Assembly (NCBI RefSeq): GCF_001922345.1
Contig: NZ_CP018811.1
Span: 1,054,001 to 1,118,000 of the forward strand
Length of the DNA: 64,000 bases
Direction: 5' to 3'
Source: Paraburkholderia sp. SOS3
GTDB taxonomy: Bacteria; Pseudomonadota; Gammaproteobacteria; Burkholderiales; Burkholderiaceae
A program made the position numbers and the translations under genes. This document shows, piece after piece, positions 16,776 through 25,591 of the stretch (position 1 is the first letter of the stretch; every line of letters begins with the position of its first letter). The notes under the pieces are model-generated. The model saw only the letters and a list, made by a program, of their open reading frames with translations, did not search any database and was not told the DNA's origin.

Positions 16776-18539
16776 ATGTTTAGAAACGCCTTGTTACCCA
16801 TATCGCTGGCGGTGACGCTATTTGCGCTGGCCGCCTGCGGAAGCGACGATAGTAGCGCCCCTGCTGCGTCAACGCCGCCCGCGGCCGCGTCCGTATCTGT
16901 TCAGGACGCACTTCCAACCGCTACGCCGATCAAGCACGTAGTCGTGATCTTTGGCGAAAACCGGTCGTTCGACCACTACTTCGGCACGTACCCGAACGCC
17001 GCGAACCCGCCGGGCGAAACGCCGGTGTTCACGCCGCTGCCGAATACGCCCAAGGTGAACAACCTGCTCGGCGCCACGCCTTCGCTGCTGACGGCCAACC
17101 CGAACACGATCAACACGCAGAATCTGGCGATCGTGGTCACGCCGGCCATTCCGGCGTCGGGCACGCAGGCTGCCGTGCCTGCCGTGACGATTTCGCCGTC
17201 GCTGCTGAACCCGTTTCGTCTTGACCGCGCTCAGGCCAACACTGCCGACCAGAGCCACTCGTATGGTCCGGAACAGAACGCCTATGACAACGGCGCGATG
17301 GACGCCTTCCCCGCCAACACCGGCAAGGCGACGACCGGCGCCGCTGGGCAGTTCGGCACGAAGGCTCAGGTGATGGGCTACTTCGACGGCAACACGGTGA
17401 CGGCGCTGTGGAACTATGCGCAGAACTTCGCCATGAGCCAGAACGCCTACACCGACACGTTCGGCCCGTCGACACCGGGCGCTATCGCCGTCATCTCCGG
17501 CCAGAACAACGGTGTGGTGCCCGTGATCGGCAACGCGTCGACGGTGGCCGACGGCCAGGGCGGCCTCAGCCTGACCGGCGATACGGATCCGGCCGGCGAC
17601 ACCTGCTCGTCGACAAAGAGCACGATGCACATGACGTCGAAGAACATCGGCGATCTGCTGAACGCGAGGAACATCACGTGGGGCGGCTTCATGGGCGGCT
17701 TCAACCTGCAGACCATCAACGCCAACGGTTCGACGGGCTGTACCCGCACGACCTTCTCGAGCGTGCTCGGCGGCAATGTGCCGGACTACGTTCCGCACCA
17801 CATTTTCTTCCAGTACTACGCGTCCACGGCGAACCCGACGCACGCACGCCCGAGCTCGCTCGCGGCGATCGGCAACACGCTCGAAGCGGATGGCAAGACG
17901 GTTGATCCGGCTAACCACAACTACGATACCGACGACTTCTTTGCAGCCGTTTCGGCGGGCAACTACCCGTCGGTCAGCTACCTGAAGGCACCGGCAATCG
18001 GCGACGGTCACCCGGGCAACTCGGATCCGATCGACGAACAGGCGTTCATCGTAAAGGTGGTCAACTTCCTGCAGCAGCAGCCGGACTGGAAGAACACGGC
18101 CGTGATCATCACGTACGACGACTCGGACGGCTGGTACGACCATCGTTACCAACCGCCGAAGACAGCTTCGTTCTCGTCCTCGGATTCATTGAATGGCCCG
18201 AGCACCTGCAACGTGGCGGGCACGTCGGTGCAAGGCGTGGGCGTGAACGGCGCGGCAGTGCAGGGCCGTTGCGGCCCGGGCACGCGCATTCCGTTCCTCG
18301 TGATCTCGCCGTATGCAAAGGCCAACTACGTGGACGACGTGCAGATCAACCAGTCTTCGGTGGTGAAGTTCATCGAGGATAACTGGCTCGGCGGTCAACG
18401 CATCGGCCAGGGTTCCAACGATGCGAACGACGGCAGCATCATGGGCATGTTCGACTTCACGCAAAACGTGACCACGCCGCGCACCCTGTTCCTCGATCCG
18501 AACATGGGCACCAAGCTGGCGGCGGCCCCCACGAACTAA
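16776..18539 (+). CDS. secreted phosphoesterase lipoprotein (AcpA/PLC family)
   Basis: A 587-residue exported protein of the PF04185 phosphoesterase family, which includes bacterial phospholipase C and the acid phosphatase AcpA. A lipoprotein signal ends in LFALAAC (Cys near residue 21). Metal and active-site segments are VVVIFGENRSFDHYFGTYP near residue 56, TFGPSTPGAIAVISG near 229 (probable nucleophile Ser/Thr) and TYDDSDGWYDH near 447. An Ala/Pro-rich linker follows the lipid anchor. The next gene is a diheme cytochrome peroxidase, separated by a hairpin. It probably releases phosphate from organic phosphates or phospholipids outside the cell membrane. Confidence 0.9.
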   Translation: MFRNALLPISLAVTLFALAACGSDDSSAPAASTPPAAASVSVQDALPTATPIKHVVVIFGENRSFDHYFGTYPNAANPPGETPVFTPLPNTPKVNNLLGATPSLLTANPNTINTQNLAIVVTPAIPASGTQAAVPAVTISPSLLNPFRLDRAQANTADQSHSYGPEQNAYDNGAMDAFPANTGKATTGAAGQFGTKAQVMGYFDGNTVTALWNYAQNFAMSQNAYTDTFGPSTPGAIAVISGQNNGVVPVIGNASTVADGQGGLSLTGDTDPAGDTCSSTKSTMHMTSKNIGDLLNARNITWGGFMGGFNLQTINANGSTGCTRTTFSSVLGGNVPDYVPHHIFFQYYASTANPTHARPSSLAAIGNTLEADGKTVDPANHNYDTDDFFAAVSAGNYPSVSYLKAPAIGDGHPGNSDPIDEQAFIVKVVNFLQQQPDWKNTAVIITYDDSDGWYDHRYQPPKTASFSSSDSLNGPSTCNVAGTSVQGVGVNGAAVQGRCGPGTRIPFLVISPYAKANYVDDVQINQSSVVKFIEDNWLGGQRIGQGSNDANDGSIMGMFDFTQNVTTPRTLFLDPNMGTKLAAAPTN

Positions 18540-18568
18540 AGAAGAAGCTTGCTTCATTTGTCCCGGGA

Positions 18569-18597
18569 CCGGTGCGCGAGCGTAGCGCGCGCACCGG
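18569..18597 (+). other. strong hairpin between phosphoesterase and peroxidase genes
   Basis: CCGGTGCGCG (18569-18578) pairs perfectly with CGCGCACCGG (18588-18597) around a 9-nt loop. No T-run follows, so it is not a classical intrinsic terminator. It may stabilise the upstream mRNA end or dampen readthrough into the next gene. Confidence 0.55.
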
Positions 18598-18694
18598 CCG
18601 GCGATGAAGACGTCTGCGTCCTGTGCGTCGAGCCGGGCACTCCGTCGGCTCGACCATTTGTTTTGTGCTGTTGCGCCCTTGCTTTTCTGATCAC

Positions 18695-20140
18695 ATGAAC
18701 CAGCCATTGCATACCGTTTCGCCGGCGGCGCCTTCCGCCGGCGGCGCCCCCGCACCCGATGCCGTTCGCCGGACCGCCCGTCGCACCGTTTTATGGAGTC
18801 TCGCGGTTAGCATGCTTGCCGCGTTTGCCGTGAGCGCCTATGCGCTTGTCTATCCACAGCGGATGCCGGAACCGGTGGGATTGCTGGTCGAGGATCTGAC
18901 CGGTGCGAATCCTCATCCGATCGTGCTCAGGCGGCCGGTGGCGCAGCCTTTGAGCGGGCTCGCGCAGCTTGGCAAACAGATATTCAACGATCCGTCGCTG
19001 TCGGCGTCGGGAAAGCAGTCGTGCGCGTCATGCCACAGCGCGCAGAATTCATACGGACCGCCAAATGCATTTCCTGTGCAGTTTGGCGGTGCGCATATGA
19101 CGCTCGCGGGCTACCGGTCGCCGCCGTCGCTGGCCTATCTGTATCGGCAACAAGGATTCAGCATCGGGCCTGAAGCGGCAGAAACCGATATTCCGCCGGA
19201 CTTGAGCGCGCTTGCCGCGCAGGCCGCGGGCACGACGCGAGCGGTGAAGACGGCGGGCGCGGCTCCCGCGGCGCCGGCGATGGTGCCGCAGGGCGGACTG
19301 TTCTGGGACGGCCGCGTCGATACTTTGCAGGAGCAGGCCTTAGGTCCGCTGCTCAATCCGGTGGAGATGGCCAATACCAGCGAAGCCGAGGTGGCGCACA
19401 AGCTGGCGGCGGCGAAGTATGCCGATGCCTTCAAGGCGTTTTTCGGCGCCAACGTGCTCAATACAACGGGTCTGCTGGTGGCGGAGGCGATGTCGGCGGT
19501 GAGCCGCTACGAGTTCGAAGATCAGTCGTTCCATGAATTCAGCAGCAAGTACGACTATTGGCTCGAAGGCAAGGCGCGCCTGACGCAGGCCGAGTTACAC
19601 GGCATGCGGCTTTTCAACGATCCGAACAAGGCGAACTGCGCGGGATGCCACCTGAGCCAGCCGAGCAAGGACGGCTTGCCGCCGTTGTTTACGGATACGC
19701 AATATGAGGCGCTGGGCGCGCCGCGCAATCCGGAAATTGCGGCCAACAAGGATCCGAAGTTTTACGATCTGGGCATCTGCGGGCCGTTCCGCCGCGATCT
19801 CGCGAACCAGACGCAATACTGCGGAATGTTCCTGACGCCGACCTTGCGCAATTCCGCCAGGCGGCCGGTGTACTTTCACAATGGCGTCTATCACACCCTC
19901 GAGCAGGTGATGGATTTCTATAATTTCCGGAACACGAATCCGGACAGGATCTATCCGCGCGATGCGTCCGGGAAGGTGGTGAAGTACAACGATATTCCGC
20001 CGCAGTTCCAGGCGAATGTGGATGTGGTCGACGCGCCGTTTGACCGGAAATTTGGGGATCAGCCTGCAATGACCGAAGGTGAGATGCGTGACATCATCGC
20101 GTTTGTCAAAACGTTGAACGACGGGTTTAAACCCGATTAG
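18695..20140 (+). CDS. diheme cytochrome c peroxidase family protein
   Basis: A 481-residue protein with an N-terminal membrane anchor (LWSLAVSMLAAFAVSAYALVY minus its ends, about 33-52) and a periplasmic body. Two haem c motifs are present: C110-ASC-H and C315-AGC-H. GLAQLGKQIFNDPSLSASG and GGLFWDGRVDTLQEQA are typical of the CcpA/MauG superfamily, as is NPVEM. It is longer than classical CcpA (about 330 residues) because of an Ala-rich insert near 170-195. The start MNQPLH at 18695 is preferred over the upstream in-frame ATG. It probably reduces peroxide or oxidises a partner; the link to the upstream phosphoesterase is only positional. Confidence 0.88.
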   Translation: MNQPLHTVSPAAPSAGGAPAPDAVRRTARRTVLWSLAVSMLAAFAVSAYALVYPQRMPEPVGLLVEDLTGANPHPIVLRRPVAQPLSGLAQLGKQIFNDPSLSASGKQSCASCHSAQNSYGPPNAFPVQFGGAHMTLAGYRSPPSLAYLYRQQGFSIGPEAAETDIPPDLSALAAQAAGTTRAVKTAGAAPAAPAMVPQGGLFWDGRVDTLQEQALGPLLNPVEMANTSEAEVAHKLAAAKYADAFKAFFGANVLNTTGLLVAEAMSAVSRYEFEDQSFHEFSSKYDYWLEGKARLTQAELHGMRLFNDPNKANCAGCHLSQPSKDGLPPLFTDTQYEALGAPRNPEIAANKDPKFYDLGICGPFRRDLANQTQYCGMFLTPTLRNSARRPVYFHNGVYHTLEQVMDFYNFRNTNPDRIYPRDASGKVVKYNDIPPQFQANVDVVDAPFDRKFGDQPAMTEGEMRDIIAFVKTLNDGFKPD

Positions 20141-20334
20141 GGCCGTCGATAGTCTCGATAAAAATTGCACGGCGACGTTCCGGCCGTTGGACTTGCGATG
20201 GCACGCATCCGATTATCTGACTGAGACGAACGCGGACCGTCTCACCGAGACCCCAAGCGGAGGTATAGGTGAAGTGGCGCACCTGTGGAGCGCGCCACTC
20301 GAATTGCCCGGATTGGTTCGAGCCGGCGTCCCGT

Positions 20335-21153
20335 TCAGGATTTGATGAACTCGAGAAGGTCGGGGTTCAGGACGTCCGCGTGGGTGGTCAGCATGCCGTG
20401 CGGGAAGCCAGTGTATGTCTTCAGTACACCGTTCGCGAGCAGGTCGACCGCGCGGGGCACCGAACTGGCGAACGGCACGATCTGGTCATCTTCGCCATGC
20501 ATGACAAGTACCGGTACAGTGATTTTCTTCAGATCTTCGGTGTAGTCCTCCAGCCAGGAGGATACGGTCTCGTAGTGGGCCTGGGCGCTGCCCTCCATGC
20601 CCTGGCGCCACCAGTTCGCGATCACCGCCTCAGACGGCCTGGCGCCCGCACGGTTGAATCCATAGAACGGACCCTCCGGGACTGCCCGGTAAAACTCCGA
20701 CCGGTTGCCAAGCACGCCTGACTTGACGGCGTCGAACCACTCCCGCGGCTGACCTGCAGGGTTCGCGTCGGTTTTGACCATGTTCGGCGTCAGCGAGGCC
20801 ACCAGCACTGCCTTGGCGACCCGGTCCTGGTGGCGAGCGACGTAGCGGGCCACCTCGCCACCGCCGGTGGAGTGCCCGATGTGGATTGCATCGCGGACGC
20901 CGAGGTGTTCGGTCAGTGCAGCGAGGTCCGCGACCCAGTGGTCCATGTCGTTGCCGGTGCCGACTTGCTCGGACCGACCGTGCCCGCGCCGGTCATGAGC
21001 GATCACCCGGTAGCCGTGTTGAAGGAAAAACATCATCTGGGCGTCCCAGTCGTCGGCGGACAGGGGCCAGCCATGGCTGAAGACGATCGGCTGACCGGAC
21101 CCCCAGTCCTTGTAGAAGATCTTTACGCCGTCCGGAGTGGTGATCGTAGGCAT
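20335..21153 (-). CDS. alpha/beta hydrolase, non-haem chloroperoxidase-like
   Basis: A 272-residue serine hydrolase. The nucleophile S95 lies in HIGHSTGGG, the acid is probably D222 or D223 in MHGEDDQIVPF, and the histidine is H252 in GFPHGM. VFSHGWPLSADDWDAQ forms the oxyanion region. The sequence closely resembles cofactor-free chloroperoxidases/arylesterases. The start MPTITTPDG at 21153 has AGGAGG upstream. A LysR gene starts 372 bp away on the opposite strand and may control it. Cytosolic; probable esterase or perhydrolase. Confidence 0.9.
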   Translation of the reverse strand: MPTITTPDGVKIFYKDWGSGQPIVFSHGWPLSADDWDAQMMFFLQHGYRVIAHDRRGHGRSEQVGTGNDMDHWVADLAALTEHLGVRDAIHIGHSTGGGEVARYVARHQDRVAKAVLVASLTPNMVKTDANPAGQPREWFDAVKSGVLGNRSEFYRAVPEGPFYGFNRAGARPSEAVIANWWRQGMEGSAQAHYETVSSWLEDYTEDLKKITVPVLVMHGEDDQIVPFASSVPRAVDLLANGVLKTYTGFPHGMLTTHADVLNPDLLEFIKS

Positions 21154-21524
21154 CGCTGGTACCTCCTGTAAGAGATTGATTGATGTACTGGTTCTCCGCG
21201 GCGTCGAGAATGCTGCCCGCGGCTTCTTTCGAAGTCTTATTTCATGCGCATCACGAAACGTGCAAGCGGAGCGCACTCCGACATCGCTGCTATGGATTTC
21301 TAAGTATTAATCGGCGCGACGCGCTTGCTCATGGCGCTTGAATGCGTCGAGTACAGGAATCGGCCTGTGATTGAGCACTCGGAATAGGGTGGCCACGCCA
21401 GTAGGACCCCACCGGGGCGCTTGGCTCGTCAATATGGCAGCCGTTGCAATATAGGTATCCCTTGCCACGATGACAAAGACTTTCTATGATTTGACCTATG
21501 CCTCAAAGGCATACAGGAGAGCCA
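21154..21524. other. divergent promoter region, hydrolase/LysR
   Basis: Holds the promoters of the hydrolase and LysR genes. The only clear structure is the palindrome at 21497-21513. I see no coding potential. Confidence 0.5.
21497..21513. promoter_or_regulatory. palindrome in the leader of the LysR gene
   Basis: TATGCCT-CAA-AGGCATA, a perfect dyad with 7-bp arms. It lies immediately before the AGGAGA ribosome-binding site of the LysR gene. It could be an autoregulatory operator or an RNA hairpin that masks translation start. Confidence 0.5.
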
Positions 21525-22442
21525 ATGGAACTTCGACATCTGCGATATTTCATCGCGGTTGCGGAGGAAGGAGGTCTGTTGACAGCCGCCCAACGGCGGC
21601 TACACACGTCGCAGCCGTCACTTAGCCGGCAGATCCGCGATCTTGAATTCGAAGTAGGTGTGAAGTTACTGGAGCGCCAGGCGCGCGGCGTGGCGCTCAC
21701 CACTGCCGGAAAAATTTTCCTTGATCACGCGCGTCTGGCGCTGCTTCAAGTCGAAGCTGCTATCGACGGCGCGCGGCGTGCGGAACAGCCTGAAAAACCC
21801 ACCCTGGCTATGGGCTTCCTTGCGGGGCAGGAAGTCGTATGGTTACCGCACGCGCTGCACATCCTCCGCGAGGAGGCACCGGATGCGGAGATCACACTGT
21901 GCAGCCAGTCTTCTCCTGAACTCGCTCTTGGGCTGATGCGAGGAAAGCTCGACGTCGCTTTCCTTCGTCCCGAGAGACAGACCGTTGGCCTGTCATTCAA
22001 AGTCTTGGCGAAGGAGCCACTGATCGCCGTACTGCCAGCAGACCACCGGCTGACCTCACGCAGGAAAATGCGCCCGCAGGATCTCGCCAGCCAAATTTAC
22101 GTCAGTTCGTCCAGGACTTCTCCCGTACTGGAATCCGTGATCCAGCAATACGCATCGAGTGTCGGAATATCGCTCAAGGCGGGATACGAGGGCGAAAACC
22201 TGCCGTCCGCAATGTCGCTCGTTACGTCAACGGGTGGCGTTACGCTTATCCCGCTGTATGCGCAAAATATGCTGACACCAAATGTTGTTGCAAGGGCGCT
22301 TGACGGCGTACCTCCGACGATTGATCTCGTCTTGGGATACAGCGATGCAAATACAAACCCGTTACTTCTGCGGCTGTTATCTCGTGCGGACGAGTTGGTT
22401 GCAAATGTTCAAGACCAAAGCATCATTCGCTATGCCGTCTAG
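21525..22442 (+). CDS. LysR family transcriptional regulator
   Basis: A 305-residue regulator. The N-terminal winged helix is MELRHLRYFIAVAEEGGL, then TAAQRRLHTSQPSLSRQIRDLE. The C-terminal part is the periplasmic-binding-protein-like effector domain (LAMGFLAGQEVVWLPHALHILR, LMRGKLDVAFLRPE, SLVTSTGGVTLIPLY). The start MELRHL at 21525 has AGGAGA upstream, in preference to an ATG at 21498 inside the palindrome. It is divergent from an alpha/beta hydrolase gene, its likely target. The DVAFLRPE style resembles HcaR/CatM-like members; effector unknown. Confidence 0.92.
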   Translation: MELRHLRYFIAVAEEGGLLTAAQRRLHTSQPSLSRQIRDLEFEVGVKLLERQARGVALTTAGKIFLDHARLALLQVEAAIDGARRAEQPEKPTLAMGFLAGQEVVWLPHALHILREEAPDAEITLCSQSSPELALGLMRGKLDVAFLRPERQTVGLSFKVLAKEPLIAVLPADHRLTSRRKMRPQDLASQIYVSSSRTSPVLESVIQQYASSVGISLKAGYEGENLPSAMSLVTSTGGVTLIPLYAQNMLTPNVVARALDGVPPTIDLVLGYSDANTNPLLLRLLSRADELVANVQDQSIIRYAV

Positions 22443-22782
22443 GTCATGAACGCTGGCTCGGGCACTGCGAGATCGAATGGCCGCTGTACCGGGCAGGCCC
22501 GTCGTCTGAATGTCAGAGTCGCACGAAACACGAATGACGCTTCCTGGCTGCTGTTGACGGAGGCGCTTGTCGCTCATCGATCCGAGGCGGCCTCTCGGCC
22601 TAATGCGACCACTACGGCAACTTGCGACCTCGGAACAGTCATTCATGAACGGTGAGCCGCGACATCCCTGGATACCGAGGGACGCTCAAGTCTGCAGAGT
22701 TCGAGAGCGATTGCCACGCGCTGAGGTCCTATTGTCGACTTGTACCGGCTAAAGCAGCCGGCCGGATCTCGCCGGACATCGA
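22443..22782. other. gap with dispersed repeat
   Basis: No gene between the LysR gene and the convergent AraC gene. The stretch 22555-22617 is a copy of the repeat seen at 60138-60200; the remainder shows nothing recognised. Confidence 0.5.
22555..22617 (+). repeat. dispersed intergenic repeat, copy 1
   Basis: Shares about 63 positions with 60138-60200, including the 15-mer GAGGCGCTTGTCGCT and later CGGCCT and CTACGG blocks. By eye roughly four in five bases agree. It lies outside genes, between convergent units. Confidence 0.65.
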
Positions 22783-23589
22783 TTACAGCTGCGCCGCCCT
22801 GTCTTTGTACTTAAGCATGCCCAGGTGGCCGAGTTCGCGACGGAACGCTTCGGGTGTTGCGCCCGCGAAGACGTGAAAATCTTCGATGAGATGCGCCTGG
22901 TCGTAGTAACCGGCCGCGGCGGCTATGCTCGCCCAGCTTGCATGACTGCTTTCGCGCGCGAGGTCCGTCGCGCGCGAGAATCGCATGAGTCGCGCAAACG
23001 TCTTTGGGCTCATACCAACCGTTTCGAGAAACACGCGGCGCAGATGCCGTTCGCTTATTCTCAGGTCAGAGGCAACTTCGCTCACATTTGCGTTAAGCAA
23101 TTTCTTCGCGGCTTCGCATACTAGCAAGGAGTGACCCGAGTTCAGGTCGTCGGGCGACAGTCGAGCCGCAATGGCTCGCTCGAGAATCATCGCTGCATCG
23201 GTGGCCTTCGTCGCCGTCGCCAGATCGTCGTACAGGTTTTGCGTTTCGGCGGCGCTCCACACCTGTTCCACCGGCACTACGTGTCCATTGAATGTGGAGG
23301 GCGGCGCTCCTAGCACCGCACCCGCCTTGCCCAACTGGAGACGGGCCAGGATGGTCCACTGTCCTTTGCGAATGATCTTTCGGGTTACGCGTCGGCGCGC
23401 CCCGAGCACGTGAATGTCCAATCCTCTGCTTGCAGAAGGTCCGAACCTGACCACGAGATGCACCTCGGGGCGCGGAATCGCCAGTCTCAGCCCGTCCATG
23501 AGGCATTCGTCCGCGAACATGGCATCAACAATTGACGGGACCGGGGTATTGGACCTTGCTTGTCCGCAGTGAATGGCTTCAATGTGCAT
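22783..23589 (-). CDS. AraC family transcriptional regulator
   Basis: A 268-residue regulator. The N-terminal part (HIEAIHCGQARSNTPVPSI, RPEVHLVVRFGPSASRG) is a cupin-like sensor of the DUF6597 type. The C-terminal 110 residues hold the AraC double helix-turn-helix (VSEVASDLRISERHLRRVFLETVG, then SWASIAAAAGYYDQAHLIEDFHVFAG). The start MHIEAIH at 23589 fits the domain; the frame is open to 23826 across the divergent promoter. The NAD-dependent epimerase gene begins 125 bp away on the other strand and is the likely target. Confidence 0.88.
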   Translation of the reverse strand: MHIEAIHCGQARSNTPVPSIVDAMFADECLMDGLRLAIPRPEVHLVVRFGPSASRGLDIHVLGARRRVTRKIIRKGQWTILARLQLGKAGAVLGAPPSTFNGHVVPVEQVWSAAETQNLYDDLATATKATDAAMILERAIAARLSPDDLNSGHSLLVCEAAKKLLNANVSEVASDLRISERHLRRVFLETVGMSPKTFARLMRFSRATDLARESSHASWASIAAAAGYYDQAHLIEDFHVFAGATPEAFRRELGHLGMLKYKDRAAQL

Positions 23590-23714
23590 GGGCACATTGT
23601 AAACGGCGTTCGACCGTCGCGCGAACGATACGAGACCTGTCCGTTTTTTCCAATTCAAGCCGGAGACCAGCGGATACAGTCGTCGGGTCCCATCACTCTG
23701 ACAGGAGTCGGCGC

Positions 23715-24545
23715 ATGAAAATTCTTGTGACTGGAGCAACCGGAAAGGTCGGAAGTCGGCTTGTGAAGCGCCTGGCCCAGCGCGGCGATCAGGTGCGCGC
23801 CATGATCCGTGACCCGCTGCACGCAACGCAATTCAAAGCGGATGGTATCGAACTCGCCGAGGCTGACCTCCTTGATGCGGCCTCACTCGAAGCGGCAGTC
23901 TCTGGCACCGACGTCGTGGTGCACAGTGCGGCATTTTTCCGTGGCGCCACACCTGAGCAGGCACATAACGTCAATGACGTTGGCACACAGCGTCTGGCAA
24001 CCGCCGCTCGTGCCGCCGGCGTGAAGCGATTTATTTTCCTAAGCACGGGTCTGGTCTATGGGCCAACTGGCGAACGTCCGGCGAACGAAGACGATCATTG
24101 CGCACCAACTGCCGCTTACCCGCTGAGCAAGCTTGCGGCCGAACGATTCCTGCTTGGCCTGAAGGATCCGGATGTGCGGGTGCTACGTCTGGCCTTTGTG
24201 TACGGCGACGGCGATGCGCACATTCGGGAAGCGGTTACTCTCATGCGTGGATTTTCTCCAACCCAGCGTATGTCGATTGCGCATCATGCCGACGTGGCTC
24301 AAGCTGTTGCACGGCTGCTCGACACCTCTGACCCGACGTACCGCATCTACAACGTGGTCGACGAGGAGCCACTCCGGATCGCCGAACTCTTCGCTTCCAT
24401 CGGAGCGCCGCCGCCGGACGGATCGGATGCTAAACGTGGAGCGGCTTTCGAGACGCCGCTCGATGGTCGTCGTATCCGCGATGATCTAGGCTTCAGACCC
24501 ATGTTTTCACGCCTCGCGGATGCCGTCGCCGCGCGTGCCCTTTAG
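23715..24545 (+). CDS. NAD-dependent epimerase/dehydratase family protein
   Basis: A 276-residue extended short-chain dehydrogenase. The Rossmann motif is MKILVTGATGKVGSRLVKRL at the N-terminus (G7, G10, G13). AEADLLDAASLEAA binds the adenine part, and the catalytic Tyr-x3-Lys is in AAYPLSKLAAERF, with Ser in FLSTGLVYG. ATG 23715 has CAGGAG upstream. Divergent from the AraC regulator. It may be a sugar-nucleotide or an aldehyde/flavonoid-type reductase; substrate unknown. Confidence 0.9.
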   Translation: MKILVTGATGKVGSRLVKRLAQRGDQVRAMIRDPLHATQFKADGIELAEADLLDAASLEAAVSGTDVVVHSAAFFRGATPEQAHNVNDVGTQRLATAARAAGVKRFIFLSTGLVYGPTGERPANEDDHCAPTAAYPLSKLAAERFLLGLKDPDVRVLRLAFVYGDGDAHIREAVTLMRGFSPTQRMSIAHHADVAQAVARLLDTSDPTYRIYNVVDEEPLRIAELFASIGAPPPDGSDAKRGAAFETPLDGRRIRDDLGFRPMFSRLADAVAARAL

Positions 24546-24632
24546 GATCACCACGCACTGAATTCAAAGAGCAGAGTGACCGACCGCGTGCGTGCTTGCC
24601 AAGCTGGGGGCTCAGAGCATCGGAGAGCCGCC

Positions 24633-25017
24633 GTGGACGAACTTCGAGCGATTTCCACCTTTATCTGCGCTGCCGGATTGGGCAGTTCCAACGGGGCCGC
24701 GCACGCGCAGGGCTGCACACCACAGACAGTCAGCAAGGCGATTCGTCAGCTCGAAGAACATCCCGACGTGCGGCTCTTTCACCGCACGACGCGCAAGAGC
24801 GCATTGACCGATGACGGAGCGCGGCTGCTATCGTCCGTGCGCGCCGCGATGAGCCGCGTGCGCAGTGCGTCATGCGAGGACGAGGGGCCCATTCGTATCA
24901 GTGCGGGCGGCGCGGCTTGAAGATCGCTTGACCGACGCCGTCGCTGGGCGCATCGATGCCGGTTTCAAGGCAGTCATCGCGCAGAGAATCGACGTTTCAG
25001 GCGGACAGGGTATCTGA
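24633..25017 (+). pseudogene. decayed LysR regulator
   Basis: From the GTG at 24633 the frame gives VDELRAISTFICAAGLGSS, then TPQTVSKAIRQLEEH and LFHRTTRKSALTDDGARLL, a clear LysR winged helix. After about 95 codons it stops (24920). The next bases, in another frame, read DRLTDAVAGRIDAGFKAVIAQRI, resembling the effector domain of LysR proteins of the DAGIR type. Most of the effector domain is deleted. It is a dead gene with at least one frameshift and a large internal deletion. Confidence 0.75.
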
Positions 25018-25591
25018 CGTTTGCGTCTTCGGTGAACGTCCGTTGACACAATTTGATCAACGCCTAGTTGTTTGAAACGTTCGGAGGGCCGCTTTCGGTG
25101 GATGTGCGGCAATTGCAAATATAAAAGGAGCGGCCGCTCATGGCCCGAACTCCGTCCCGCACTCAGCGGGCGAGGACGCGATCGATCGCATTGCGCGCCA
25201 CGCCGAATTTGGCCATACGAGCGCGACGGTCCGATGAGCCAGGGTATGAACGAAGCTACGCGTTCACGGCATTGCGCAGCTCGGTGTTTCCTCTGTTAAA
25301 CGAGAAGGCTCGAAACGGGACGTGTGGGAGTTTCGTTCTCCCGGTGGACGACGTACGGGACGCTCAACTCGCCGGGCGCGAGACGATGCTGCACAAGCAT
25401 CGCATGCCTGAATGCATACCCCATGTAGAAGGCCAACCATTCTTCCACGAGCCCCCTGAGACGGATAGCCCTCAACGGCACAGCCACCGCTTTATGCCTC
25501 CCTGGAATGAGTGTTATCGACGGCGCCTGCCTTCTCCGACAAAGCGCTGACCTTCATGATCTGCTCACCGTCAACCAACAGGAACAAAACG
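25018..25591. other. gene-free stretch, probably decayed DNA
   Basis: Reading frames of 60-136 codons exist on both strands (plus 25140-25550, minus 25296-25487) but none resembles a family I know and none has a convincing ribosome-binding site. Given the LysR remnant just upstream it is probably further decayed sequence. Confidence 0.45.

Noticed and set aside
16869..18152. 427-codon minus-strand frame opposite the phosphoesterase
   Set aside because: Its protein is an Arg/Val-rich antisense translation of a clear family gene with high GC at third positions.
18569..18597. intrinsic terminator
   Set aside because: Strong hairpin but no T-run follows, so it is listed only as a hairpin.
25140..25550. 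136-codon plus frame as a gene
   Set aside because: No ribosome-binding site, no family likeness, adjacent to decayed DNA.
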